From Azospirillum sp. CAG:239 (GTDB lineage Bacteria > Pseudomonadota > Alphaproteobacteria > RF32 > CAG-239): a stretch of DNA of 34,790 bases. Both the position numbers and the translations under genes were made by a program. The stretch spans positions 1 through 34,790 of the forward strand of contig FR885464.1 in the NCBI GenBank assembly GCA_000436375.1. Direction: 5' to 3'. Under the pieces are notes generated by a model. It saw only the letters and a list, made by a program, of their open reading frames with translations, was not told the origin of the DNA and did no database searches. This document shows, one piece after another, positions 15,181-23,386 of the stretch. The stretch's first letter is position 1. Each line of letters starts with the position of its first letter.

Positions 15181-15929
15181 TAAAGTTTGGCCCAGAAAAG
15201 AGTTTTGTCGTCATTGTTCAGCCGTTTGGCGTCCGGCGTATTGAGCGTGTTGTTCAAGGCGCGGATGGCTCTGGCCTTCTGCGTTTCGTTGCTGAGATAT
15301 TCGTGAATGGGGTAGATAAATCTCTTTTCGATACGGCGAAAATCTTTCGAAAAGGCAAAACCGGTCACGCCGTCGCTCATCAGAAAAATGGCGTCGGCGT
15401 TTTCAAAGGCCGTAAACCGCAGATTTTCGCGCCAGTCGTCCATGGTGTAAAAATAGGTTTCGCAGGCAAACAGACCGTTTTCGGGACGCGAGGCGACGAA
15501 GTTTTCCGGATTGTGTTCGTCCAACGCCAGCGCCGCACCGTCGCCGATATGGAAAAACAGGCCCTGCCGTCCGTAGCAGACAGTGCCGACCAGCGTTGCC
15601 GCAAAATCGTTGATGCCTTCCTCGCTTTTGGTCTTGTTGTAACGGTGGCGCAGCAATTTTCCGCGCGAAACCTCAATCGCCTTGACGATTGTCCGCCGAA
15701 TGTCCGAAAATTCCGCGTTTGCCAGCAAGTCTCCGACGGTTTCGCAGATAATCCGCGCGCCGATTTTGCCGTATTTGGCCGAACCGGCGCCGTCCGAAAC
15801 CACGGCGACGAAATTTTTGCCCCGGTCTGTATAGCGGCAGTAATCCTGGCACGGCATGTTGCGAGCCTCGTGCAGAGGGCCGGTAATGCTCGTTGCCAGT
15901 GCGCGTATCTTGCCGTTTTTAGTTTTCAT
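15180..15929 (-). CDS. PP2C-family Ser/Thr phosphatase (TerY-P triad)
   Basis: A 249-residue PP2C-like phosphatase. Metal-binding motifs are SDGAGSAKYG (D46, G47), a central HIGDGAALAL and a later MSDGVTGF, in the usual order for the bacterial PP2C_2 subgroup. The N-terminus with HEARNMPCQDYC is also typical. It would remove phosphate from Ser/Thr in proteins phosphorylated by the adjacent kinase. The ATG at 15929 is chosen over an upstream GTG (15938); either would overlap the end of the vWA gene, implying translational coupling. No signal peptide or membrane helix is visible. Confidence 0.88.
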   Translation of the reverse strand: MKTKNGKIRALATSITGPLHEARNMPCQDYCRYTDRGKNFVAVVSDGAGSAKYGKIGARIICETVGDLLANAEFSDIRRTIVKAIEVSRGKLLRHRYNKTKSEEGINDFAATLVGTVCYGRQGLFFHIGDGAALALDEHNPENFVASRPENGLFACETYFYTMDDWRENLRFTAFENADAIFLMSDGVTGFAFSKDFRRIEKRFIYPIHEYLSNETQKARAIRALNNTLNTPDAKRLNNDDKTLFWAKL

Positions 15930-16605
15930 TCCAGTCACCGGTGTCTTCCAGTTGGTCGGGAATATTCGGGGCGGCTTTGGATATGCAGGAAACGCTGCGG
16001 CTCAGCCACAGGAAAAATTCGGTAAATTTAAGCCCGGTCAAACGCTTGGGCGACATCAGCGAAAATTTTGCCAGCTTTTCCAGATTGGCGCCCTGCGTGC
16101 CGACGGCATGAACCACGACTTTTTTGTTTTTTTGGGCGTAGCGGCATTTCTCGGCAATGATTTCCCAGTCGTAATCGGTCGGCTCGCCATCGGAAATCAG
16201 AAATATCCACGGCCGCTTTGACGTAATTCCGCAGCTGTCATACAGGCACTTCTGTTCTTCGATTTTCTGCAGGGCAAGTTCCATCGCTTTGCCGAGCGGC
16301 GTCAGCCCGCCGGCTTCCATTTCCGGCGCTTCGAAATTCATGGCGTCGACCCAGTCGGAAGAGATGACGGCTTCGTCTTTGCCGAATGCTTTGATAATCA
16401 GCAGCTGCACGCGCGAGCTGGCGTCAATGTCTTCCTTCAGTTCCTTTTCCAAAGCCTTGAGGCCGGCGTTCAGCTGTTTGATGGGTTCGCCGCGCATGGA
16501 ACCGGAACAGTCCAGAACCAGAACGCAGGGCGTACGTTCGTTGGCGTTGTCGGCAAATTCCACATAGGGAATCATGTCATTTGTCAGATTATCGTTGTCA
16601 ACCAT
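15919..16605 (-). CDS. TerY-like von Willebrand factor A domain protein
   Basis: A 228-residue single vWA domain. The metal-ion-dependent adhesion site is complete or nearly so: DCSGS at 32-36, the threonine of GGLTPLGKA near 105, and LISDGEPTDYDW near 140. This is the TerY type found with a PP2C phosphatase and a kinase in proposed metal-linked signalling modules. It is cytoplasmic, with no signal peptide. The start has GGAG 6 nt upstream. It is the first gene of the triad. No other ter genes (terC or terD) are in the window, so any link to tellurite is not shown here. Confidence 0.88.
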   Translation of the reverse strand: MVDNDNLTNDMIPYVEFADNANERTPCVLVLDCSGSMRGEPIKQLNAGLKALEKELKEDIDASSRVQLLIIKAFGKDEAVISSDWVDAMNFEAPEMEAGGLTPLGKAMELALQKIEEQKCLYDSCGITSKRPWIFLISDGEPTDYDWEIIAEKCRYAQKNKKVVVHAVGTQGANLEKLAKFSLMSPKRLTGLKFTEFFLWLSRSVSCISKAAPNIPDQLEDTGDWNEN

Positions 16606-16629
16606 CTCAAACTCCCGGAATTTCAGCTT

Positions 16630-16755
16630 TTAACGGCGGGGATAGCTGTGCGGATAGCCGCTGCCTTCAATCGGCGAAGGATCGGACATTTTGCCGCAGG
16701 CAAAAACCCCGGCAATGAGCAGAAGCAGCATCAAAACTCTCAGACCGTTTTTCAT
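16630..16755 (-). CDS. Small LptM-like lipoprotein
   Basis: A 41-residue lipoprotein: MKNG start, Leu-rich signal, lipobox GVFAC with C20, then a short Pro-, Ser- and Tyr-rich mature peptide (CGKMSDPSPIEGSGYPHSYP). The CGK start and PxxGSxYPxxYP-like tail resemble small LptM/YifL-type lipoproteins, which in enterobacteria assist LptD assembly. The match is short, so the name is tentative. Its ribosome-binding region is AAGGAAAAGG. The stop is 25 nt upstream of the vWA start codon, so it may be co-transcribed with the triad. Confidence 0.65.
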   Translation of the reverse strand: MKNGLRVLMLLLLIAGVFACGKMSDPSPIEGSGYPHSYPRR

Positions 16756-16854
16756 TTTTATTAACCTTTTCCTTGTATCAATAATTATAATACCTATATA
16801 CTCTTAAAACCCGGTAAATACAAAAGTAAAAAACAAGTTATTAATAGGCGCAGC

Positions 16855-17382
16855 ATGAAAAAGATTTTGATTGCACTTCTGATTTTGGCGTCGACGGCCG
16901 GCTTTTCCCTGGCACGGGAAGACGGCGTCAACATTTATGACACGCCCCGCGAACCGCCGTCCCGGCCGATTTATACGGAGACCGGCCGCAAGGTAAATCT
17001 GGCGGATTTCAAGGGCGATTTTCTGATTGCCGTTTTCTGGTCGCGTTATTGTGCGCCCTGCCTGCGCGAACTGGACAATCTTAACCGCTATCAGAAGATT
17101 GTCCGCAACGACGGTATCAGGGTTATTCTCATTTCGCCGGATACGGAGTGGAATACGGTTGACGAAATGAAAAAAATGTTGAAAAAATACCGTGCCGGCG
17201 ATTTGGAAGCCTATACCGACGTCAACGGCCAGCTGGCTTCCGATTTCGGCATTTTTACTTCGCCGAATACGGTGCTGATTAACAAAGACGGCAAGGAAAT
17301 CGGCCGCCTGCGCGGTTCCGCGGAGTGGGACAGCGACGAGGTTGTCGAATATCTTTACAAAATAAAGGCCGAACATAACTAA
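16855..17382 (+). CDS. TlpA-like periplasmic thioredoxin
   Basis: A 175-residue thioredoxin-fold protein with a signal peptide (MKKILIALLILASTAGFSLA, cleavage near residue 20). The active site CAPC is C66 and C69 in FWSRYCAPC. The cis-proline loop is SPNTVLIN and the fold ends in a typical helix. It fits the TlpA/ResA redoxin family that reduces disulfides in the periplasm, for example during cytochrome c or envelope protein maturation. The gpt gene follows after 10 nt, so the two form an operon. It is divergent from the small lipoprotein gene. Confidence 0.88.
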   Translation: MKKILIALLILASTAGFSLAREDGVNIYDTPREPPSRPIYTETGRKVNLADFKGDFLIAVFWSRYCAPCLRELDNLNRYQKIVRNDGIRVILISPDTEWNTVDEMKKMLKKYRAGDLEAYTDVNGQLASDFGIFTSPNTVLINKDGKEIGRLRGSAEWDSDEVVEYLYKIKAEHN

Positions 17383-17392
17383 AAGGACTGCC

Positions 17393-17824
17393 ATGACTGA
17401 AAAACTCCATATATCCTGGGAAGAGTTCCATCGCGATACCCGGGAACTCTGCGCTAAAATCAAAAATTCCGGAAACTATGACAAAATTGTAGCCGTCAGC
17501 CGCGGCGGCCTGCTGCCGGCCGGCATCCTTGCCTATGAGCTGAATATCCGCAATACTGCGGTTGTCAATATGTCTACTTATGACGGCGACGTCAGGCGCG
17601 CCGCCGAAAGCTTTCAGCTTGCCGCTGCCGGGGTTGGTGCGGTTGATGAACATACCCTTGTTGTCGATGACCTGTCTGATAGCGGCAATACCTGCAATTT
17701 GCTGCGCCCGCTTTTTCCGCAGGCGCGTTTTGTTACCGTTTACGCCAAGCCCGCCGGCCGGAGCGCGGTTGACGTCTATGCCCGCGAAATGCCTGATTCC
17801 TGGCTCGTTTTTCCCTGGGATTGA
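17393..17824 (+). CDS. gpt: Xanthine-guanine phosphoribosyltransferase-like
   Basis: A 143-residue type I phosphoribosyltransferase. The PRPP-binding motif is LVVDDLSDSGNT at about residues 88-99. The segments IVAVSRGGLLPAGILAYEL and, near the end, YAKPAG and WLVFPWD line up well with bacterial Gpt, which salvages guanine and xanthine (and to a lesser extent hypoxanthine) to nucleotides. It is slightly shorter than E. coli Gpt (152 residues). AAGGA precedes the start. It is co-transcribed with the TlpA-like gene. Confidence 0.85.
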   Translation: MTEKLHISWEEFHRDTRELCAKIKNSGNYDKIVAVSRGGLLPAGILAYELNIRNTAVVNMSTYDGDVRRAAESFQLAAAGVGAVDEHTLVVDDLSDSGNTCNLLRPLFPQARFVTVYAKPAGRSAVDVYAREMPDSWLVFPWD

Positions 17825-17852
17825 AAAGCTTTTCCGACAGTCCGTTTTTTGC

Positions 17853-17881
17853 TTGTCAAAAGATTTTTTTTAGGATAGCAT
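17853..17881 (+). promoter_or_regulatory. Candidate promoter of the XRE regulator gene
   Basis: TTGTCA (17853-17858), 17 nt, TAGCAT (17876-17881). It lies about 100 nt upstream of the XRE start and after the gpt stop. Confidence 0.45.
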
Positions 17882-17978
17882 ACATCATAGGTTGTATTTT
17901 ACGGTGTTTTGCCGGGAAATCCGGACACTGTCTCGTTTTGAATTCGTTTTTTTAGTTTTTATCACGGAGAATAGCTCA

Positions 17979-18485
17979 ATGACAACTTCTTCCGGACTAT
18001 CTAAACCCAATATGTATAAAATCTCGCGCGGGCGCACGCTCAACGGCGAGCCAAACCCGATTGACGTCTACATCGGCCAGCGCATTCGCGTACGCAGGCA
18101 GCTGCTCGGGCTTTCTCAGGAAGCCCTGGCCAAGAAAATCGGCATAACTTTCCAACAGGTGCAGAAATATGAACGCGGCATGAACCGCATCGGCGCCAGC
18201 CGCCTGTGGGACATGATGCAGGTGCTCGGCGTTGACGCCAACTATTTTTTCAGCGGCATTGACGAGGAATTAAGCCGCCAAAGTCCGCGTAATCTCATTT
18301 TGTCGGACAATCTGCCGCAGGTCGAAAGCGAAAATCCGATAAAAAGCGACATTATGCAGGATACGGATTTTATTCGTATGGCTCGCGCTTACGAGCGTAT
18401 TCAAAATACTCAGGCCGGGGAATATGTCCGCGGCCTGATTTTCAGCATTTCCAAATATTATCGGGAACCTTCCGTCACGTCATAA
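17979..18485 (+). CDS. XRE-family transcriptional regulator
   Basis: A 168-residue DNA-binding protein with a Cro/CI-type helix-turn-helix at about residues 30-85. The core NPIDVYIGQRIRVRRQLLG, then LAKKIGITFQQVQKYERG and NRIGASRLWDM, is a subgroup widespread in Alphaproteobacteria. The C-terminal part, ending in a helical FIRMARAYERI segment, is probably for oligomerisation. The start at 17979 has CGGAGA upstream; a longer frame from 17892 begins in promoter sequence. Its 3' end overlaps by 6 bp the end of the convergent ATPase gene at the tail of the pilus operon. A regulatory link to the pilus genes is possible but not shown. Confidence 0.9.
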   Translation: MTTSSGLSKPNMYKISRGRTLNGEPNPIDVYIGQRIRVRRQLLGLSQEALAKKIGITFQQVQKYERGMNRIGASRLWDMMQVLGVDANYFFSGIDEELSRQSPRNLILSDNLPQVESENPIKSDIMQDTDFIRMARAYERIQNTQAGEYVRGLIFSISKYYREPSVTS

Positions 18486-19442
18486 GTCGGGGAAGATGTT
18501 CTTGCCGCGCGCCATGCGCGTCATCTGGGTTTCAATTGAAGTCGCCAGATTCAGTTTGCCGGTCTTGATTATGCCGCGAACCTGGTCGCCTTTGGTTGAA
18601 TCCGGATTGGCGAACAGATAGCTGACCAGCGGTATTTTGCGTTCGACGCCGTTCAGCGTCTGGTGCAGGACGCCGAGCATGCCGCGCGAGAACAGGTCAT
18701 AGGCCAGTTCTTCGCTCATGCTGGTTGAGGAGGCGTATTTAACCACCGAGTTGATGGCGTCGGTAATGTTGTTGGCATGAATAGTGGAAAGCACCAAATG
18801 CCCGGAAGTTGCCGCGCGCAGAACTTCGCTGGCGGTGTCCGGCGTACGGATTTCGCCGACCATAATGTAACGCGGCTTGGAACGCAGTGCCGATTTCAGC
18901 CCTTCGCCCCAGTTGCCTTTCGGCGGCAGGGTCTGTTTGCATAGTCCCAGACTGCCGCCCACCGAGTGATAAATGCCGTCCAAAGGCATTTCGGACGGGT
19001 CTTCAATCGTGTAGGCAAAACCGCCTTCCATGGTCAGAAATTCTTTCAGCAGGCTTGATATTGCCGTCGTTTTGCCGGCGCCGGTCGGGCCGGACCATAA
19101 AATCAGGCCGGAAGCCGTGCTCAGCGAAAGCAGATGCGTTGTCAGTTCATGATTGAAACCCAGCGAGGCGAACGGCGGAATCTTCTGCGGCATCTTACGC
19201 GCGCAGTATTGCACGCCGTAAAGGGCGACCGAGCGCTCAACGCGGTAGAATGTCCGCTCAAACAAAACCGAATAGCTCGGATTATTGCCGTCCCATGATT
19301 TTTCAACCAGATTGTAAAAAGCTTCAAAATCTTCGGCTTCGATAATTTTCAGGCCGTTTTCGGTTCGGTTGTCGCCGATAAAGGCCGTTTTGTCCGGCGT
19401 AATGTAAATATCGGAAAAAGATATGTCATTAAGTTTTACCAT
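18480..19442 (-). CDS. DotB/TraJ/PilT-type secretion ATPase
   Basis: A 320-residue ATPase of the VirB11/PilT superfamily. Walker A is GPTGAGKT at 118-125, the Asp box is around YTIEDPSE, Walker B is RYIMVGEIR, and the His box is STIHAN. The ALRSKPR-VGEIR region is more like DotB (Dot/Icm) and TraJ (IncI) than classic PilT. It lacks the tetracysteine of assembly ATPases. It is the last gene of the pilus operon, in which PilQ provides the assembly ATPase, so it could power retraction or a coupled secretion step. GAGGA precedes the start. Confidence 0.85.
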   Translation of the reverse strand: MVKLNDISFSDIYITPDKTAFIGDNRTENGLKIIEAEDFEAFYNLVEKSWDGNNPSYSVLFERTFYRVERSVALYGVQYCARKMPQKIPPFASLGFNHELTTHLLSLSTASGLILWSGPTGAGKTTAISSLLKEFLTMEGGFAYTIEDPSEMPLDGIYHSVGGSLGLCKQTLPPKGNWGEGLKSALRSKPRYIMVGEIRTPDTASEVLRAATSGHLVLSTIHANNITDAINSVVKYASSTSMSEELAYDLFSRGMLGVLHQTLNGVERKIPLVSYLFANPDSTKGDQVRGIIKTGKLNLATSIETQMTRMARGKNIFPDL

Positions 19443-19520
19443 CGTGTCCTCGTTGTCTTAACCATTTTGGACAACAATAACATAAGATGTTTTAAGAAAG
19501 ATTAAAAGAAAGCGAATTTG

Positions 19521-20111
19521 TTACTGGAAATCCCAGCCGATGGCACAGGTTGGAGCCTCGCGGCAGGTGCATTTGGCAACCGCTTCGGAAATGGTAATCG
19601 GCAGGTCCGTGCCGGTGTAGGTTTCGGCGTCCATTTCGGCCAGTGCCAGTTCCTGATCGGAAACCCGCATGCCGATCAGGCCTGCGGAAGAGCCGGTTCC
19701 CCAGTCGGAACTCGCCATTGTGACGCAGGCTTCCTGCCCAAGTCCGTTATATACAATCTGAAAGGCGGCGCCGGCGGTTTCGCGGTATTTGGCTTCGCCG
19801 AGCAGTACGCTGCCGGCAAAAACGTTGGTAACCGTAGAATCGGAGGCCTTCATGTCCGGCGAAATCACGCCGTAGGAAATTGCTTCTTTAAGCGTCAGTC
19901 CGGAATAGTTGCGCTGACCGGAATAGAGGGTTTGAATGGAGGCGACCAGCATTGAAATCTGATCCAGGCTTTTGCCGACCTTAAATTTAATCATTGCCCG
20001 CGAATAGCCGGCGATGCCGCCGATGGACAGGACGCCGATAATGGCCAGCACCCCGAGCATTTCTACCATTGAGCGGCCGCTCTGGCTGCCGTCTGTTCTT
20101 TTGTTATCCAT
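19521..20111 (-). CDS. Type IV prepilin, PilS-like (copy 1)
   Basis: A 196-residue prepilin. A short charged leader ends in G before RSMVEMLGVLAIIGVL, so cleavage would leave Glu at position 5 of the mature pilin, as in type IV pilins. The hydrophobic helix is followed by a globular domain with NYSGL, EACVTMASSDWG and four cysteines (one in EACV, three in the KCTC and PTCAI region near the end) that could form two disulfides. The end GWDFQ resembles the ends of the other two pilin-fold proteins here. It is similar throughout to copy 2. No prepilin peptidase is in the window. Confidence 0.9.
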   Translation of the reverse strand: MDNKRTDGSQSGRSMVEMLGVLAIIGVLSIGGIAGYSRAMIKFKVGKSLDQISMLVASIQTLYSGQRNYSGLTLKEAISYGVISPDMKASDSTVTNVFAGSVLLGEAKYRETAGAAFQIVYNGLGQEACVTMASSDWGTGSSAGLIGMRVSDQELALAEMDAETYTGTDLPITISEAVAKCTCREAPTCAIGWDFQ

Positions 20112-20248
20112 TGTACATAATCCCCTCTGTACATGTTTTGCAGCATTAAAATATAATATATGTTGAAAATAAATGTTTTTTTTGATTTTTTAACAGAGGC
20201 TCCATACCGCTGTCGGATACGGAGCCGTAAGGAAGGGCATATCCGGTA

Positions 20249-20818
20249 TTACAGATAAGTCCATTGGATGGAGCAGGTGGCCGTCGTACAGTTACAGTTG
20301 GCGGCGGCATTGATTAAGGTAACCGGCAAATCCGTACCGGAATACGTTGTTCCACCTTTGTCCGCAGCACTGACCGTCATGTTAACTAAACCGGAAGAGG
20401 AACCGGAACCCCAGTCGGAAGTTGCCATCGTGACGCAGGCTTCCTGACCCAGACCTTCGTATTTAATCGTGAACGCCGCATCAGCATTACCGTTTTGAGC
20501 AGCGGTACCTATGGTAACGTTACCGGCAAAAGCATTGGTAATTACTCCGCCGCCGCCGTCCATTTCGCCCGGGATAATGCCGAAAGAGATGGCATTGGCA
20601 TTGCTCAGGCCGGAATAGTTGCGCTGACCCGAGAACAGCGTGCGGATGTTGGCGACCAGCATTGAAATCTGGTCCATGCTCTTATTGATTTTGAACTTGG
20701 TCATCGCCTTTGAATAGCCGGCGATACCGCCTACTGACAAAACGCCGATAATGGCCAGCACGCCCAGCATCTCCACCATCGAACGTCCGTTCTGTTCGTT
20801 CTTGTAAATATTTCTCAT
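20249..20818 (-). CDS. Type IV prepilin, PilS-like (copy 2)
   Basis: A 189-residue prepilin with leader MRNIYKNEQNG and the mature start RSMVEMLGVLAIIG, giving Glu5. The globular domain shares NYSGL, EACVTMATSDWG and a C-terminal CNCTTATCSIQW with copy 1, and has four cysteines in the same places. The start at 20818 is set by GGAGAAGG 5 nt upstream; longer frames begin within or before this site. Downstream, 137 nt separate it from copy 1, with a possible hairpin (GGCTCC/GGAGCC near 20200-20228) that could adjust the ratio of the two pilins. Confidence 0.9.
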   Translation of the reverse strand: MRNIYKNEQNGRSMVEMLGVLAIIGVLSVGGIAGYSKAMTKFKINKSMDQISMLVANIRTLFSGQRNYSGLSNANAISFGIIPGEMDGGGGVITNAFAGNVTIGTAAQNGNADAAFTIKYEGLGQEACVTMATSDWGSGSSSGLVNMTVSAADKGGTTYSGTDLPVTLINAAANCNCTTATCSIQWTYL

Positions 20819-20984
20819 TGCCCTTCTCCTCATGAACACACACAACCTTTATGATTACACTATATCTGAGAAAACGCTGATAAACAATCCTGTCTTTAGT
20901 CATAGACAAATTTGTGTATATCAAAGGTCATATATGACTTTTGAACGGTTATATACCTGTTTTCGGACGCTGTCGGAACTTTTT

Positions 20985-21600
20985 CCTTATAGTCATCCTC
21001 GGGCATGTTTTTATTATTGTTACAGTCATCCTCGGGTGCAACGCGTTCTGGACATCCATAGATTCCCCGGTCAAGCATCCTCTCCCTCTGTCATTGCCGA
21101 CCTTATTTTTCTTACCGTCATTCCCCGGCTTAACCGGGGAATCCAAGAGATCCCCGGGTCACGCTATGCTTGCCCGAGGATGACAGAAGAAAAAATAATA
21201 CTGTCATTGCCGGACTTGATCCGGCAATCCACAAACACAAGGCACTGGCTCACGATATGCACATAGAAAGCAACGCGTTTCAACAAATGTTCGCGCCGCT
21301 GCCGATGTTGCGGTCAAGCTGGCCACAGCTTGTCATGTTCGGCCTTTGTTTTTCCTTACAGTCATATTCGGGCTTGTCCCGGACATCCAAGCATAGGCGT
21401 CACGCTGAGCGTGTGACCCGAGTATCCAAGAAATAGATGCCCGGGTTAAACCCGAACATGACGATTATTTACTCGTCATTCCCCGGCTTGACCGGGGAAT
21501 CCAAGAGATCCCCGGGTCGCGCTACGCTTGCCCGAGGATGACAGAAGAAAAAATAATACTGTCATTGCCGGACTTGATCACTTCTGTTTAAATTTATCAT
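20985..21600. repeat. Cluster of palindromic intergenic repeats
   Basis: The 850-bp gap between pilin genes (20819-21669) holds many GC-rich palindromes with CTTGA-type centres, for example CCCCGGCTTGACCGGGG and GCCGGACTTGATCCGGC, together with GTCATCCTCGGG words. Two 106-bp segments, 21116-21221 and 21474-21579, are identical except for three bases. No coding region is credible. The repeats resemble REP-like elements common in alphaproteobacterial genomes. Their presence inside the pilus operon is unusual and may split it into two transcripts. Confidence 0.85.
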
Positions 21601-21669
21601 AAGACTTTCCCTAACATGTAGAATACTTTTACATACACACTAACAGCTAATGGTTAATAAATTACAAAT

Positions 21670-22245
21670 TTATTCAAAGTTCCATAAAATAATGCTTTTT
21701 TTCCGGCAAATTTTTGCGGCTTTTTCTTTGCTTACCGGCAGGGCGTTTTCGCCGCCCCATTGAAAAACGGTTTCTTCGTCGCCGTTTTTAAGAGTAACGG
21801 AAAGCAGCCCGAGCTTGATTTTTTCGCTCAATGGATAAACGGCCATGTCAACGCAGTCTTTTTTTGACAGATTTTTGAAGGCGATGTAAAAACTGCGCAT
21901 GCCCGGCATGACCATACTGCCGTTTTCGTCGCCGCCGACGCTGATTTCCGCAGCAACCGGGCTTGTCAGGCGGCCGTCGCGAAGCATGGCGGACGGAGCA
22001 ATCTGCTTTTGTATGACGTTTTCGGTTGAAAGCCCCCAGTAGTCCGGCCGGTTTTTATAGTTGCGGCGAATGTTTTCGGTCAGCTGTGCCAAATTGTCCA
22101 TCGCGCCGATAACCCGTTGATTCGGACGGCTTGCCACATGCCAGACGCCGGCAATAATCAGTAAAACCGTCAGCCCTGCCGCCAACGGCGAGGGGTAGGT
22201 TTTAACAAATTTTTCAACGCGGCGGCAAAAATCGGTCATTTTCAT
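21670..22245 (-). CDS. Pilin-fold membrane protein without prepilin cleavage site
   Basis: A 191-residue protein with an N-terminal cytoplasmic stretch of about 18 residues and one membrane helix (about 19-37), with no G-xxxxE prepilin site. The rest resembles the two PilS-like pilins: NIRRNYKNRPDYWGLS parallels their NYSGL region, KKDCVDMAVY parallels EACVTMA, and CRKKSIILWNFE parallels the C-terminal CSIQW. It was probably derived from a pilin and became a fixed inner-membrane subunit, but that is inference. The start lies 2 nt after the PilR stop with GGGAG upstream, so it is coupled to pilR. Confidence 0.8.
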   Translation of the reverse strand: MKMTDFCRRVEKFVKTYPSPLAAGLTVLLIIAGVWHVASRPNQRVIGAMDNLAQLTENIRRNYKNRPDYWGLSTENVIQKQIAPSAMLRDGRLTSPVAAEISVGGDENGSMVMPGMRSFYIAFKNLSKKDCVDMAVYPLSEKIKLGLLSVTLKNGDEETVFQWGGENALPVSKEKAAKICRKKSIILWNFE

Positions 22246-22247
22246 CT

Positions 22248-23375
22248 TTAAGCTCCCATTGAACTGGTAATCTGGTCTTGCATCTGGAACACGCCCATAA
22301 CCGCCCAGGCAATGACGCCGCCTACCGAAAGCAGGGCAACCATGTTCAAAATGGACGCCTTTTGCTCAATCAGATAGACGGATTCTTCCAGCCAGTCGTT
22401 GGCTAAGGCTTCCAGCGCTTCTTCAAAGTTGTCCAGTTCCGAATAGATTTTCAGGTCGCTGATGATTTCCTTGTCAGGAAAGTCAAGGCCGGTTTTGCTC
22501 AGCGCCTGGCCAAGGTTGTCACCGTTATTGATGAAAACCAGCGTTTTGTCAATACGTTCTTTCAGATACCGGCTTGAATCCCGGCGCAGGGCGCGCAAAG
22601 CCGTCGAAACCGGCGTACCGCCCTTGACCAGAGCCGACAGAGCCAGCAGCCAGCTGATGCCGGTAAAGACCTTATACAGCGACCATGGCGGCAGCCGGTC
22701 GATAATTGCGCGGATTGTTCCCGTCCAAATGCCGATGGTAAAGTAAATGACCGCCATAACGGCCGGCAACGAAGCAAAAGCCACCGCCCAGTAGTTTTTA
22801 ATCCAGTCCGACAGGTTTACCAGCGTCAACGCCATGCCGCGCCAGCGTACCGTCGGTGCCGCGTCAATCATCGGCGGCACCATGTAGACGCCGATACCGT
22901 AAATAATCAGGATGGCCATCATAAACAGAAACGACGGATAGGCGATGGCGCCGATAATCGGGCGTATCATTTTGGTTGAACCCTCGGTAACGCGGATAAG
23001 GTTCATTAAGGCGCCTTCCAGGTCGGAAACGTCGCCCACCGAAAGCATCAGTCTTTCGCGGTCGGGGGCCCAGCCTTTCAGCGCGTCGGAAAACGGCAGA
23101 CCGTTTTGCAGGGCCTTGGCCCAGCTGGCAATGGCGATGGCCATCGGTTCGTCGGGGTTTTTGCCGCCGTTGGAAGCGCCGTCATGCAGCATGTCCAGCG
23201 CGTTCATCAGCGAAAAGCGGTTGCGCATCAGCGAGGCGATTTTGCGATAGATTTTCAAACGCGTCTGGTTTGAAAAATTGCAAATCATTTTGGCATAATA
23301 AACCTCAATGGCGTTCAGCTGCTTCATGGCGCGGGCCATGGAGGCGGATCTGCGTTTGCTGTCATCCTGAGCCAT
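22248..23375 (-). CDS. pilR: Type IV pilus/T2SS inner-membrane platform protein, PilR (GspF family)
   Basis: A 375-residue GspF-family protein. A cytoplasmic helical domain (about residues 40-140) is followed by membrane helices near 145-170, 195-220 and 345-368. A second cytoplasmic domain (GISWLLALSALVKGGTPVSTALRAL and onward) lies between the second and third. This protein couples ATPase action to pilin extraction at the inner membrane. Position and length match PilR of IncI thin pili. GGGAG precedes the start, 11 nt after pilQ. Confidence 0.9.
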   Translation of the reverse strand: MAQDDSKRRSASMARAMKQLNAIEVYYAKMICNFSNQTRLKIYRKIASLMRNRFSLMNALDMLHDGASNGGKNPDEPMAIAIASWAKALQNGLPFSDALKGWAPDRERLMLSVGDVSDLEGALMNLIRVTEGSTKMIRPIIGAIAYPSFLFMMAILIIYGIGVYMVPPMIDAAPTVRWRGMALTLVNLSDWIKNYWAVAFASLPAVMAVIYFTIGIWTGTIRAIIDRLPPWSLYKVFTGISWLLALSALVKGGTPVSTALRALRRDSSRYLKERIDKTLVFINNGDNLGQALSKTGLDFPDKEIISDLKIYSELDNFEEALEALANDWLEESVYLIEQKASILNMVALLSVGGVIAWAVMGVFQMQDQITSSMGA

Positions 23376-23386
23376 AGTAAAACTCC

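Noticed and set aside
21116..21579. CRISPR array
   Set aside because: There are only two long copies 358 bp apart plus varied palindromes, with no regular short repeats and spacers.
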